This document shows positions 1 to 22,522 of a DNA stretch of 58,852 bases, one piece after another. The DNA is taken from NCBI RefSeq assembly GCF_000695625.1, contig NZ_JMQI01000013.1:1-58852 (forward strand), read 5' to 3'. Made by a program: the position numbers and the translations under genes. The first letter of the stretch is position 1. Each line of letters begins with the position of its first letter. The stretch is from Amycolatopsis rifamycinica (lineage in GTDB: Bacteria > Actinomycetota > Actinomycetes > Mycobacteriales > Pseudonocardiaceae). Under the pieces are notes generated by a model. It ran no database searches, had not been told where the DNA came from, and saw only the letters and a program-made list of their open reading frames with translations.

Positions 1-1604
1 CGAACCGGCTGGTCGGCCTCGGGCTGCGGCCGGAGGAGCCGGTCGGGCTCGCCGTCGGCGGCGCCGGCGCCGTGGTGGCCGAACTGGCCGTGGTCAAGGC
101 GGGCGGGGCCTACCTCCCGCTGGACACCCGCGCGCCGGCCGAGCGGCAGCGCCTGCTGCTCGACGGGGTCCGGTTCGTCGTCGCCGAGGCGGAGTACCCG
201 TTCGCGAGCACCGTGCTGCTGTCCTCTGTGGACGATGAGCCCGGCACCGACCCGGCGGTGGCCGTCGACCCCGACCAGCTGGCCTACGTCATGTACACCT
301 CCGGGTCCACCGGGATCCCCAAGGGCGTCGCGGTGCGCCACCGCGATGTCGCCGCGCTGGCCGCCGACCGCCGCTTCCGCGGCGGCGCGCACGACCGCGT
401 CCTGCTGCACTCGCCGCTGGCCTTCGACGCCACGACGTACGAGCTGTGGGTGCCGCTGCTGAACGGCGGCCGCGTCGTCGTCGGTCCGGGCGAGGGCGTG
501 GACGCGCCGGCGCTGCGGGAGCTCGTCCGCGAGCACGGGGTGACCGCGATGTGGGTCACCGCCGGGCTGTTCCGGGTGCTCGCGCAGGAGACGCCGGACT
601 GCTTCGCCGGCCTGCGGGAGGTCTGGACCGGCGGCGACGTCGTCCCCGCGGCCGCGGTGCGGCGGGTGCTGGCCGCGTGTCCCGGCCTGCGGGTCGTCGA
701 CGGCTACGGCCCGACCGAGACGACCACCTTCGCCACGGCCCACCCGATGGCCGAGGTGGTCCCGGACCGGATCCCGATCGGCCGTCCGCTGGACGGGATG
801 CGCGCCCGCGTGCTCGACGCCGACCTGCGGCCGGTCCCGCCGGGCGTGCCCGGCGAGCTGTGCCTGGCCGGCGCCGGCCTGGCCCGCGGCTACCGCGGCC
901 GGCCCGGACTGACCGCCGACCGGTTCGTCGCCGATCCCGCCGGCCCGCCGGGGGCGCGGATGTACCGCACCGGCGACATCGTCCGCTGGACCGCCGAAGG
1001 CGAGCTGGAGTTCCTGGGCCGGGTCGACGACCAGGTCAAGCTCCGCGGGTTCCGGGTCGAGCCCGGCGAGGTCGAGGCCGCGCTGGCCCGGCACCCGGAC
1101 GTCGCGCAGGCCGCGGTCGTGGTCCGCGAGGACCAGCCGGGCGTGAAACAGCTGGTGGCGTACGTGGTGTCCGATGTGGACGACGCGGCGCTCCGGGAGT
1201 TCCTGGCCCGGTCGCTGCCGGACTACCTCGTCCCCACGGCGTTCGTGGCGCTGGACCGGCTTCCGGTCAGCGCCAACGGGAAGCTCGACCGGCGCGCGCT
1301 GCCCGCCCCGGCCGGACCGGCGACCGGCCACGTCGAACCGGAGACGGACACCGAACGCGCGCTCGCGGCGATCTGGGCCGAGGTGCTCGGCGCCGAGCGC
1401 GTCGGCGCCGAAGACAGCTTCTTCGCGCTCGGCGGGGATTCGCTGCGGAGCCTGCACATCGCGGCCAAGGCCAGTGCGCTGTTCGCCGTGCGGATCACCC
1501 CGGCCGACGTGCTGACCGCGCGCACGGTCGCCGGGCTGGCCGGCACGGTCGAGGAACTCATCTTGGGCGAGCTCGAAAGCCTCGCCTCCGACCAGGAAGC
1601 GTGA
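1..1604 (+). CDS. Non-ribosomal peptide synthetase, 3' part (A-PCP), truncated by window edge
   Basis: The reading frame is open from base 3, so the true start lies upstream. What is visible is the C-terminal part of an NRPS: an adenylation domain with A3 (YTSGSTGIPKG), A5 (GYGPTETT), A7 (YRTGDIVR), A8 and A10 ([10 protein letters not shown]), then a carrier domain whose phosphopantetheine serine lies in FFALGGDSLRS. The pocket residues, read against GrsA numbering by eye, are D-A-Y-W-W-G-G-T-F, close to the DAFWIGGTF code for valine. A small aliphatic residue is therefore the inferred substrate. No epimerisation or thioesterase domain follows, so the chain passes to the next protein, which begins with a condensation domain 9 nt downstream. 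Family and domains are clear; the substrate is an inference. Confidence 0.95.
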   Translation, partial: NRLVGLGLRPEEPVGLAVGGAGAVVAELAVVKAGGAYLPLDTRAPAERQRLLLDGVRFVVAEAEYPFASTVLLSSVDDEPGTDPAVAVDPDQLAYVMYTSGSTGIPKGVAVRHRDVAALAADRRFRGGAHDRVLLHSPLAFDATTYELWVPLLNGGRVVVGPGEGVDAPALRELVREHGVTAMWVTAGLFRVLAQETPDCFAGLREVWTGGDVVPAAAVRRVLAACPGLRVVDGYGPTETTTFATAHPMAEVVPDRIPIGRPLDGMRARVLDADLRPVPPGVPGELCLAGAGLARGYRGRPGLTADRFVADPAGPPGARMYRTGDIVRWTAEGELEFLGRVDDQVKLRGFRVEPGEVEAALARHPDVAQAAVVVREDQPGVKQLVAYVVSDVDDAALREFLARSLPDYLVPTAFVALDRLPVSANGKLDRRALPAPAGPATGHVEPETDTERALAAIWAEVLGAERVGAEDSFFALGGDSLRSLHIAAKASALFAVRITPADVLTARTVAGLAGTVEELILGELESLASDQEA

Positions 1605-1613
1605 GGACGTCCC

Positions 1614-16444
<14,831 letters not shown>

Positions 16445-16448
<4 letters not shown>

Positions 16449-17785
16449 GCGAGGAGGCATCCGACAGGGCGCGGTCCGCGCCGCGCGAACCATCCGACGC
16501 CGGGCGTTCCGCGCAGGCTGTCGACGGGCGGCGGGGTGGCCACGGCGGCGGTCTTCGCCGCAACCGCGACTACCGGCTGCTGTGGACCGGCCAGGTCGTC
16601 TCCGAAGCCGGGTTCAGCACCACGACGATCGCGTTCCCGCTGCTGGTGCTGGCGATCACCGGGTCGGCCGCGCAGTCCGGGCTCGTGCTGGGCGCCGTCG
16701 CGGTCGCCCAGCTGGTGGCCGGGCTGCCCGCCGGGGCACTGGTGGACCGCTGGCACCGCAAGCGGATCATGCTCGCCTGCGAGGCCGTGCAGGCGGTCGC
16801 GGCCGCCGGTTTGGTGCTCGCGCTGTTCTGGGACGCGGCCGGGGTCGGGCTGCTGGTCGCCGTCGCGGTCGTGATGGGCCTCTGCCGGGCCCTGTTCGAA
16901 CCGGCCGAGGAGGCGAGCCTGCCGCGGCTGGTCCCGGAGGACCAGGTGCCGGGCGCGGTGGCGATGAACGCGGCCCGGACGAGCGCGGGCCAGCTGTCGG
17001 GGACGGCGCTCGGCGGGTTCCTGTTCGCCGTCGGCCGGCTGGTGCCGTTCGTGTTCGACGTGTTCGCCCACCTCTTCGCGTTCGTCTCGCTGCTGTTCGT
17101 GCGGCTGCCCGACCGGCCGGACCAGCAGGCGGGGCGTCCGGCGGCGCACCTGGGCCGGGAGATCCTCGAAGGCCTGCGCTGGGTGTGGCAGCAGCCGCGG
17201 CTGCGCGTCACGTCCCTGTGCGTGATCAGCCTGAACCTGTTCTTCTCCGCCTACTACCTGGTGATCATCGTGCTCGCCAACGACCGCGGCGTGCCTTCGG
17301 GCGAGATCGGCGTGATGGCCGCGATGCTCGGCGCGGGCGGGATCCTCGGCGCACTGGCGGCGCCGTATCTGCACCGCAGGCTGAGCCCGTACCTGACGAT
17401 CATCGGCGTCTTCTGGGCGCTGACGCTGCTGACGCCGCTGGCGGTGTTCATCCACAGTGGATACGTGCTGGGCGCGCTGTTCGCGGCGATCGCGTTCCTG
17501 CCGCCGGCGGCCAACACGACGATCAGCACCTACCAGCTGCTGTTCACCCCCGACCACCTGCGCGGCCGCCTCGGTGGGGTGCTGGGCGTGGCCGGCGGCC
17601 TGGCCGCGGCGCTCGGCCCCGCGCTGGGCGGCTGGCTGATCGAGCTCCTCCCCGGCCCCGCGGCCGTGCTGACGTGCACGGCGGCGATCGCGGCGGTCAC
17701 CCTCCTGACGACGTTCAGCGGCACCCTCCGCGGCTTCCCGGCCGTGGCCGAGGTCCGCGAACTCGAAGAAACACCCGGCCCGTGA
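16445..17785 (+). CDS. MFS exporter of the NRPS cluster
   Basis: A 446-residue integral membrane transporter. After a polar N-terminal stretch of about 40 residues comes the typical MFS_3/EntS-like start ([17 protein letters not shown]), then about 11-12 hydrophobic segments. The cytoplasmic loop [11 protein letters not shown] between TM2 and TM3 matches the MFS signature, and AGALVDRW precedes it. The start codon ATG overlaps the NRPS stop codon (ATGA), so translation is coupled. An MbtH gene follows 14 nt downstream. This placement makes it the probable exporter or self-resistance pump for the peptide. The substrate is inferred from context only; a self-standing drug efflux role cannot be excluded. 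Confidence 0.9.
17451..17461. repeat. TCCACWGTGGA palindromic word (copy 5)
   Basis: TCCACAGTGGA in the exporter gene but in another frame (Ile-His-Ser-Gly), so not a codon-pair effect. Confidence 0.6.
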
Positions 17786-17799
17786 ACGAAAGGAACCCG

Positions 17800-17997
17800 A
17801 TGGACGACGAAACCACCTACCAGGTCCTGGTCAACGACGAGGAGCAGTACTCGCTCTGGCCGGCGGACAAGGAGGTACCGGCGGGCTGGCGCCCGGACGG
17901 CAAGCGCGGCACCCGCCAGGAGTGCATGGACCACGTGGACGAGGTGTGGACGGACATGCGCCCCCGCAGCCTCCGCGAACGCATGGCGGCCGAGTAG
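17800..17997 (+). CDS. MbtH-like NRPS chaperone
   Basis: A 65-residue protein with the family's conserved pattern: NDEEQYSLWP near residue 12, PAGW at 27, then WTDMRPRSLRE at 50. MbtH proteins bind adenylation domains and are often needed for their folding or activity, so this one probably serves the two synthetases upstream. The ATG at 17800 is preceded by GAAAGGAAC as ribosome-binding site. An in-frame reading further upstream exists but lacks MbtH similarity. It is the last gene of the cluster operon. Length and motifs are normal for the family. Confidence 0.95.
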   Translation: MDDETTYQVLVNDEEQYSLWPADKEVPAGWRPDGKRGTRQECMDHVDEVWTDMRPRSLRERMAAE

Positions 17998-18035
17998 GCG
18001 GGGGGAGAACCGGCCCTGACCGGCGATAAACCCCT

Positions 18036-18052
18036 CGTCGGTGACGCCGACG
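18036..18052 (+). terminator. Short hairpin after the NRPS operon
   Basis: CGTCGG and CCGACG arms enclose a 5-nt loop, 38 nt after the MbtH stop. There is no T-run. It may act as a weak terminator separating the cluster from the next promoter. Confidence 0.35.
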
Positions 18053-18062
18053 GGTGGCCGAG

Positions 18063-18088
18063 GTTCCGGATGCGCCTTCTCTGGGTAG
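18063..18088 (+). promoter_or_regulatory. SigB/SigF-type stress promoter candidate
   Basis: GTTC (18063-18066), a 16-nt spacer and GGGTAG (18083-18088) resemble the GTTT-N15/16-GGGTA consensus of Streptomyces SigB-like and mycobacterial SigF promoters. It lies about 57 nt before the ATG of the membrane-anchored protein. Two further units in this window have the same element (24438-24462 and 25054-25079). Confidence 0.5.
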
Positions 18089-18144
18089 CCCAGTGGTGTG
18101 AGCTGAGCAGGTGACGCCTGCTGCGACGAGTGAGAGGTGATCAC

Positions 18145-18927
18145 ATGAGCCAGGGCGACGCCCCGGTCGGGCGATCGGTGAAGACGGCGGCGGCCGGCGT
18201 TCGGGATCTCGCCGCGGAGGCCGCGCGGGTGGGCGCGGCCGCGGCCGCGCGGGCGGTCGAAATCACCGACCGGAAGCTGGCCGAGGGCAAGGACGAACTC
18301 GCGAAGGTCGGCCGCGCGGCGACCAAGGACCTCGACAAGAGCACGCGGTCGTCGCGCCGTGACGTCCTGACGAACTCCGGCGCCGCCCGTGACGAGGTCC
18401 TGGCCCGCGCGGCGAAGCTGCGCGACCCGGGCCGCAAGGCGGCTCAGGCGGTGGCCACGGTGGTGAGCTCGGCGGGCGAGTCCGGCCGGCGCCGCCGCAA
18501 GACCGTGGCCACGGCGAAGCGCGACCTGGCGGTGGCGCTCCAGGAGGCCAAGAGCGTGGCCCGCGGCGAGCGCACCAAGCGCGCCCGCTGGCCGTGGCTG
18601 GTGGCCATGGGCGCGGTGGCCGCGGCGATCGTGGCGGTGGTCCAGATCCGCCGGCCGAACCCGCTGGCCGAGGCGGAGCAGAACGCCCCGGCGAAGCCGG
18701 CGGACAAGCCGACGGCGACCACGGCGACCACGGCGGAGGCCGTCAAGCCGACCCCGGCAGCGACGCCGACGCCGACCCCGGCCGTCACGCCGACGCCGGC
18801 CCCGAAGCCGACCCCGGCGACGGCGGCCAAGCCGGCGGCCGAGAAGCCCACCCAGCAGGCGGCCAAGGCCGCCGACGGCGCGAACGGCCGCGCCCCCGCG
18901 GGCCGCGGCCAGAACAAGGCTCACTGA
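18145..18927 (+). CDS. Membrane-anchored Ala-rich protein with Pro/Thr-rich tail
   Basis: A 260-residue protein of unknown function. Residues 1-150 are Ala/Arg/Lys-rich and helical-looking, with a coiled-coil feel and no recognised domain. A single transmembrane segment (WPWLVAMGAVAAAIVAVV) lies near residue 152-170. The tail is a low-complexity Pro/Thr/Ala/Lys stretch (TPTPTPAVTPTPAP) ending in basic residues. The ATG at 18145 is preferred over an in-frame GTG at 18130 because GAGAGG lies 7 nt upstream of it. A SigF-like promoter precedes the gene, which suggests a stress-linked envelope role. Topology is uncertain: the highly basic N-terminal half suggests that it faces the cytoplasm or DNA. 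Confidence 0.75.
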   Translation: MSQGDAPVGRSVKTAAAGVRDLAAEAARVGAAAAARAVEITDRKLAEGKDELAKVGRAATKDLDKSTRSSRRDVLTNSGAARDEVLARAAKLRDPGRKAAQAVATVVSSAGESGRRRRKTVATAKRDLAVALQEAKSVARGERTKRARWPWLVAMGAVAAAIVAVVQIRRPNPLAEAEQNAPAKPADKPTATTATTAEAVKPTPAATPTPTPAVTPTPAPKPTPATAAKPAAEKPTQQAAKAADGANGRAPAGRGQNKAH

Positions 18928-18937
18928 GCCGGGAACC

Positions 18938-18974
18938 GATGCCCGCGCCCGAGGTGATCACGGGCGCGGGCATC
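18938..18974 (+). terminator. Strong hairpin terminator
   Basis: A perfect 14-bp stem (arm GATGCCCGCGCCCG) with a 9-nt loop begins 11 nt after the stop codon of the membrane-anchored protein. No T-tract follows, as is common in actinomycetes. Confidence 0.65.
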
Positions 18975-19222
18975 GGCCTGCCCAAGTTGCGTGGGTCGTG
19001 CGCCGACGGGGTGAGGTCGCCGGCCGGCGGGCACACGGCCAGCTCGGGTGAAGAAGTCGAGGCTAGCGCCAGCGGGCACGCCCGGCGCCGCCCGCGGATG
19101 TGAAGGGCTCGTGCGCTCGCAAGACAAGGCCGCCAACCGGCGAGCACACCCAAGCCGCCGCCGATGGCGTGGCCAATGCCCCTGAACCCACGCGAGCTCC
19201 CGACCGGCGTGCCCACTCCCGC

Positions 19223-19236
19223 TGAAAGCGCTTACA
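19223..19236. promoter_or_regulatory. LacI-family/CRE-like operator
   Basis: TGAAAGCGCTTACA is a 12-of-14 palindrome with the central CG typical of LacI-family operators, and it fits the Bacillus CRE core TGNAANCGNWWNCA. It lies 29 nt before the ATG of the sugar isomerase gene, so a sugar-responsive repressor is the likely reader. No LacI gene is in the window. Confidence 0.5.
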
Positions 19237-19265
19237 CTCGCCCCAGCCAAGCGGGAGGGGTGGCC

Positions 19266-20036
19266 ATGGGGTGGCAGTTCGCCGTGAGCACGCTGGGCAT
19301 GCCCGGCATCCCCATCCGCGAAGCCGCGCGCACCGCGCAAGCCCACCACTGCGCCGGCCTCGAACTGCGCGTGCACCCCGACGAAGAAGTCCACCAAGGA
19401 CTGCCCGGCCCCGCCGTCGACGCCGTCCGGTCCTTGCTGCGCGACGAAGGCCTGGCCGTATCCTGCCTGGCCGGGTACGCGAAAGTCGCCGCTCCCGGGG
19501 CCGATCGGCCCGTCGTCGACGAACTCAAGGCCCTCATCGCCCTGGCTCACCGCATCGGCGCTCCGAACGTCCGGGTGTTCCCCGGTGGGGACGGAGACGC
19601 CCGCCCCCGCATCGCCGCCGTGCTCGACGACCTGCGGGAAGCCCGGGTGCGGCTGCTCGTCGAGACGCACGACTCGCACCCCACCGGGGCCGCGGCCCTC
19701 GGCCTCGTCGCCGGGTTCGGGGCGCCCGACCTGGCCGCCGTGCTGTGGGACGCCGTCCACCCGTGGCGGGCCGGCGAACAACCGGCCGACACCTTCGCCG
19801 TGCTCGGCCCCCACCTCGGCTACTTCCAGGTCAAGGACGTCGCCGGTGGACCGGATCCGACGCCCGTGCCGCCGGGGGAGGGGGCCGTTCCGCTCGGCGC
19901 GTGCGGTGAGCTGCTGCGGGAGTGGTCCGGCTGGGTGTCGCTCGAATGGGAAAAAGCCTGGTACCCCGGCATCCCGCCGGTCGAGGTGCCGTTGCGCGCG
20001 GCCGCGGCCTGGTTCGGCCGGTACGCGCCGGGGTAG
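19266..20036 (+). CDS. Sugar phosphate isomerase/epimerase-like TIM-barrel protein
   Basis: A 256-residue protein resembling the xylose isomerase-like AP_endonuc_2 family (cytosolic TIM barrel, metal-dependent aldose-ketose isomerases or epimerases). Supporting features are an N-terminal VSTLGMPG strand, the GLELRVHPDEE segment after helix 1, an ETHDSH motif near residue 138 as expected for metal and substrate ligands, and a C-terminal SLEWEK segment contributing the last acidic ligand. The ATG at 19266 follows GGGAGGGG; upstream in-frame ATGs lack a ribosome-binding site. A LacI-type operator precedes it. It is a single-gene unit facing the lytic monooxygenase gene. The exact substrate is unknown. 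Confidence 0.8.
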   Translation: MGWQFAVSTLGMPGIPIREAARTAQAHHCAGLELRVHPDEEVHQGLPGPAVDAVRSLLRDEGLAVSCLAGYAKVAAPGADRPVVDELKALIALAHRIGAPNVRVFPGGDGDARPRIAAVLDDLREARVRLLVETHDSHPTGAAALGLVAGFGAPDLAAVLWDAVHPWRAGEQPADTFAVLGPHLGYFQVKDVAGGPDPTPVPPGEGAVPLGACGELLREWSGWVSLEWEKAWYPGIPPVEVPLRAAAAWFGRYAPG

Positions 20037-20044
20037 CCACCGCG

Positions 20045-20069
20045 GGCCGCGGGGGAGCGCCCCGCGGCC
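20045..20069. terminator. Bidirectional terminator between convergent genes
   Basis: Perfect 10-bp arms (GGCCGCGGGG) with a 5-nt loop lie between the stop codons of the isomerase (+) and the monooxygenase (-) genes. Confidence 0.6.
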
Positions 20070-20077
20070 CCGGCCGG

Positions 20078-20749
20078 TCAGCGTCCGGAGAAGTTCACGT
20101 CACTGCAGAAGTAGTACGACTGGTCGAGGTGGCTCGCCTGCCAGATGGTGTAGACGATGTGCCGCCCCGTCCGGGTGCCCGCGTTCACCGCGACCTGGTA
20201 CTGCCCGGCGGGCGCGAGGCGGCCCGTCTGGGCGACCAGCTCGAGGTTGCCCCAGCCCAGCGGCTGGGTCGCCGGGTCGAAGCCCTGCTTGGTGACGTAC
20301 ACCAGCAGGTAGTCCGCGCCGTGGCGGGCCTGGTCGGTGATGGTGAGGGTGAACCGGTTGTCCTTGTTCGCCATCTGCCACGCGCCCACCGTGTCGAGGG
20401 CGTTGTACCGGGGCGCCTGCGTGCGGCCGCCGCTGCACAGCGTCCCGTCCGGGATCGCGCCCTGGTGGTTGCCCTTGACGCCTTCGCGGTAGAGCCCGTT
20501 CCAGTTCCACATCGCGTTCGGGTCGGCCTGCCAGGCCTGCCAGCACATCGGGTCCTTCGTCGCCATCGCCGGGTTCTGGAAGTCGCTGCCCCAGCGGTTC
20601 CAGCAGCCGTAGTTGCGCGAAGGCGGGTCGGTGGCGGAGCCGTGCGCGTCGGCGACGCCGCTGAGCACGCCGCCCAGCAGCACGGCGGTCACGGCCGTCA
20701 CCACCAGGGAGAGCAGGGTCTTGCGGGGGCGGATCCGTCGGGGAACCAC
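20078..20749 (-). CDS. Secreted lytic polysaccharide monooxygenase, AA10 family
   Basis: A 223-residue exported protein. A basic n-region (RRIRPRK) and hydrophobic core form a signal peptide cleaved after VADA. That leaves His36 as the first mature residue, which is essential because AA10 enzymes bind copper with the N-terminal His. The second copper His is in GNHQGAIPDG. The mature start HGSATDPPSRNYGCW and the paired cysteines are typical. There is no carbohydrate-binding module after the catalytic domain. The GTG start at 20749 follows AAGGAGG at 5 nt. AA10 enzymes oxidatively cleave crystalline cellulose or chitin. The perfect CebR-type operator upstream favours cellulose and cello-oligosaccharide induction. 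Confidence 0.93.
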   Translation of the reverse strand: MVPRRIRPRKTLLSLVVTAVTAVLLGGVLSGVADAHGSATDPPSRNYGCWNRWGSDFQNPAMATKDPMCWQAWQADPNAMWNWNGLYREGVKGNHQGAIPDGTLCSGGRTQAPRYNALDTVGAWQMANKDNRFTLTITDQARHGADYLLVYVTKQGFDPATQPLGWGNLELVAQTGRLAPAGQYQVAVNAGTRTGRHIVYTIWQASHLDQSYYFCSDVNFSGR

Positions 20750-20774
20750 GCTGTCCTCCTTCGTCGGGGCCGGT

Positions 20775-20792
20775 CTTGGGAGCGCTCCCAAG
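20775..20792. promoter_or_regulatory. CebR-type operator
   Basis: An 18-bp perfect palindrome contains TGGGAGCGCTCCCA (20777-20790). This is the site bound by CebR, the cellobiose/cellotriose-responsive LacI-family repressor of Streptomyces. It lies 26 nt before the GTG of the AA10 gene, consistent with repression released by cello-oligosaccharides. Confidence 0.8.
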
Positions 20793-21047
20793 GCCGCGCC
20801 GGACGACCATACGCGGCGGCCTCGCCGCTGACCACCGAAGCGATGTCCGGAACCGTTGCGGCGCAGTGGTTTCCGGTACGGAGCCGTACTGAACGGTTAC
20901 TGAACGGCGGAAGGCGGCGAAGGCCGGACCGCCCGAACGGGCCCGGCCGGGGGGACACCCGGTGAGCGGGGAGCCCGCCGGCTGCTCCGCTCGGGTGCAT
21001 CCGGAAAAATTCCCACCGGAGCCCCGGCCGGGAAGTCCTCAGAGGAC

Positions 21048-21076
21048 TTGAAGCGATCTCCGTCCGGTGCTATAGG
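21048..21076 (+). promoter_or_regulatory. Sigma-70-like promoter candidate
   Basis: TTGAAG (21048-21053), a 17-nt spacer and TATAGG (21071-21076) give a near-consensus vegetative promoter. It lies about 58 nt upstream of the small gene at 21135 in an AT-richer patch. Confidence 0.5.
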
Positions 21077-21134
21077 AATAAGAGCAGGACATGACCTGGT
21101 GACATCGCGAGACGATCCGGGGAGTGAAACGACG

Positions 21135-21401
21135 ATGCCGGACAGGATCACCCGTGCGGCCGCCGCCGACGGGTTCGCCGAGCTGGTGCTGGCCGACCCC
21201 GCGTGGGTCCGGGCGGAGTTCGACGCGATCGTCGCCGCGAACTTCGGCCCGCCGCCACCACCGGCTCCCGCCGCCCGCCGCGGACGGCCGCGACCACCCG
21301 GGGCCGTCGGCGCGCCACGGCGGCGTCCCGGTGTCCGCCTGCTCGCCGCGAAGTGCCCGCGGCGGGAGAGAGCTCCTCCGCGGCTCCGGAAGGCGAAGTG
21401 A
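21135..21401 (+). CDS. Small protein of unknown function
   Basis: An 88-residue predicted protein. The first half (DGFAELVLADPAWVRAEFDAIVAANFG) is acidic and helical with strong G/C third-position bias. It resembles the short actinomycete proteins that carry a WVRAEFDAIVAANF segment. The second half is Pro/Arg-rich (PPPPPAPAARRGRPRPP) and looks disordered. The ATG is preceded by GGGGAGTGAAACGACG, and a good promoter lies about 58 nt upstream. It stands alone. I do not recognise a function. Confidence 0.55.
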   Translation: MPDRITRAAAADGFAELVLADPAWVRAEFDAIVAANFGPPPPPAPAARRGRPRPPGAVGAPRRRPGVRLLAAKCPRRERAPPRLRKAK

Positions 21402-21429
21402 ACGGACGGCGAAGTGAACGAACACGGGG

Positions 21430-21618
21430 AAAGGGGAGTGATGCCGTGACGGCTCCCGTGGTTTCCTCGGCGCCGGCGTGCGCTGCCTGCTCCGACACCG
21501 GCCGGTAGGACCGCTCCAGGCCCGGCCACCGCGCCTCCAGGCGCATCCCCGCGGCAGCGACGACGGCGTGCCGGGAGTCGTCGAGTTCGCGCAGGTTCAC
21601 GGACAACGGTTTCGACAC
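21430..21618 (-). other. Possible coding remnant (uncertain)
   Basis: On the minus strand, from a GTG at 21618, about 60 codons show strong G/C third-position bias (VSKPLSVNLRELDDSRHAVV). The bias then fades near 21430, where the frame runs on antisense to the small gene without a nearby stop. This may be a decayed or frameshifted small gene. There is no good ribosome-binding site. The interval given is approximate. Confidence 0.2.
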
Positions 21619-21625
21619 GCTGGTT

Positions 21626-21648
21626 CCGGTGCCGCCAGGCGGCACCGG
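21626..21648 (-). terminator. Hairpin terminator of the MBL-fold gene
   Basis: Perfect 11-bp arms (CCGGTGCCGCC) with a minimal loop lie immediately after the stop codon of the metallo-beta-lactamase-fold gene. Confidence 0.6.
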
Positions 21649-21650
21649 GA

Positions 21651-22457
21651 TCACAGCGACAGGAATTCGCCCCGCTGCAGCAGGTGCACCTTCGTCGGCG
21701 GACGGCGACGGCGGACTTCCTCCAGGAAGTTGGACACCGGCGAGTGGAACAGCCCGTAGTCGTCGAAGTGCACCGGGACCGCGCGCCGGGGCTCGAGCAG
21801 GTTCAGCAGGTCCACGCCGCCGCGGTGGTCGAGGGTGACCAGCACGCCGAACGCCCGCGTGCCGCCCAGGTGCACGACCGCGAGATCGAGGCCGGGGAAG
21901 TGCTCGCGGATGGTCCGGAGTTCGTCGTGCAGCACGGTGTCGCCGCTGAAGTAGATGCGCAGCGGCTCGGCCTCCGGCGTCGCGCGGTACTCCACGACGC
22001 TGCCCATGACCGGCGGGAGCAGCCGCCGGGCCGGGCCCGGGGCGTGCCGTGCGGGCACGGACGTCACCGCCAGCCGCGCCTCACCGTCCGAAAAGGACTC
22101 CGTCGTCCACGTCGGCAGCGGGAGCGGCGCGTGGAAACCCCGCCGCAGCAGGCGGGTGGCCGCGTGCTCGGTGGTGAGGATCGGGGTGTCGCGGGGCAGT
22201 TCACGGGCGGCGATCCGGTCGAAGTGGTCGCCGTGCAGGTGGGAAAGGACCACCGCGGTCAGGGGCGGCAGGTCCGCCGGCTGCAGCGCGGGTTCGGTGC
22301 GCCGCCGGGAGAACAGGCCCTGGCCGAAGTAGGACCATTGGCCGCGGTGCAGGAAGTTCGGGTCGGTCAGCAGGGTGAAGGGGCCCAGCCGGAGCACCGT
22401 GGTCGCGGTCCCCACGAACATCAGGGAGTCGCCGCCGGGCGGGTCGTACGCGGGCAT
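21651..22457 (-). CDS. Metallo-beta-lactamase-fold hydrolase (UlaG/NAPE-PLD-like)
   Basis: A 268-residue protein with a complete dinuclear metal site of the MBL superfamily. It shows LLTDPNF near the N-terminus, LSHLHGDHFDR (HxHxDH) at about residue 75, a His in VTSVPARHAPG, YFSGDTVL supplying the bridging Asp, and a late VHFDDYG His. The layout resembles UlaG/NAPE-phospholipase D-like hydrolases acting on phosphodiesters or lactones. Two ATGs 6 nt apart are possible. The second (22457) is preferred because AAAGGA lies 6 nt before it, while the first (22463) is too close. Substrate unknown. It follows the DUF3618 operon on the same strand but is separated from it by a large hairpin. Confidence 0.85.
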   Translation of the reverse strand: MPAYDPPGGDSLMFVGTATTVLRLGPFTLLTDPNFLHRGQWSYFGQGLFSRRRTEPALQPADLPPLTAVVLSHLHGDHFDRIAARELPRDTPILTTEHAATRLLRRGFHAPLPLPTWTTESFSDGEARLAVTSVPARHAPGPARRLLPPVMGSVVEYRATPEAEPLRIYFSGDTVLHDELRTIREHFPGLDLAVVHLGGTRAFGVLVTLDHRGGVDLLNLLEPRRAVPVHFDDYGLFHSPVSNFLEEVRRRRPPTKVHLLQRGEFLSL

Positions 22458-22473
22458 CGGCATTCCTTTCCGG

Positions 22474-22519
22474 GCACGGGGCCGGGGCGCGGCCTGGCGG
22501 ACCGCGCCCCGAACCGTGC
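22474..22519 (-). terminator. Long interrupted hairpin
   Basis: An outer GCACGG/CCGTGC pair and an inner 10-bp CGGGGCGCGG/CCGCGCCCCG pair form one long stem between the DUF3618 gene and the MBL gene. It probably terminates the stress operon. Confidence 0.6.
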
Positions 22520-22522
22520 GGC

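Larger units (their letters stand above)
18928..19265. other. Intergenic region with terminator and LacI-type operator
   Basis: This 338-bp stretch holds the hairpin at 18938-18974 and the operator at 19223-19236. I see no convincing coding sequence or RNA gene in the remaining bases. Confidence 0.5.
20750..21134. other. Divergent intergenic region
   Basis: This 385-bp gap contains the leader and CebR-type operator of the monooxygenase gene at 20775-20792 and a sigma-70-like promoter candidate at 21048-21076. I see no coding sequence in 20800-21040. Confidence 0.5.

Noticed and set aside
18700..18870. Apparent repeat of GCC/CCG-type units resembling a tandem repeat
   Set aside because: It is the Pro/Thr/Ala-rich coding tail of the anchored protein; units are irregular at DNA level.
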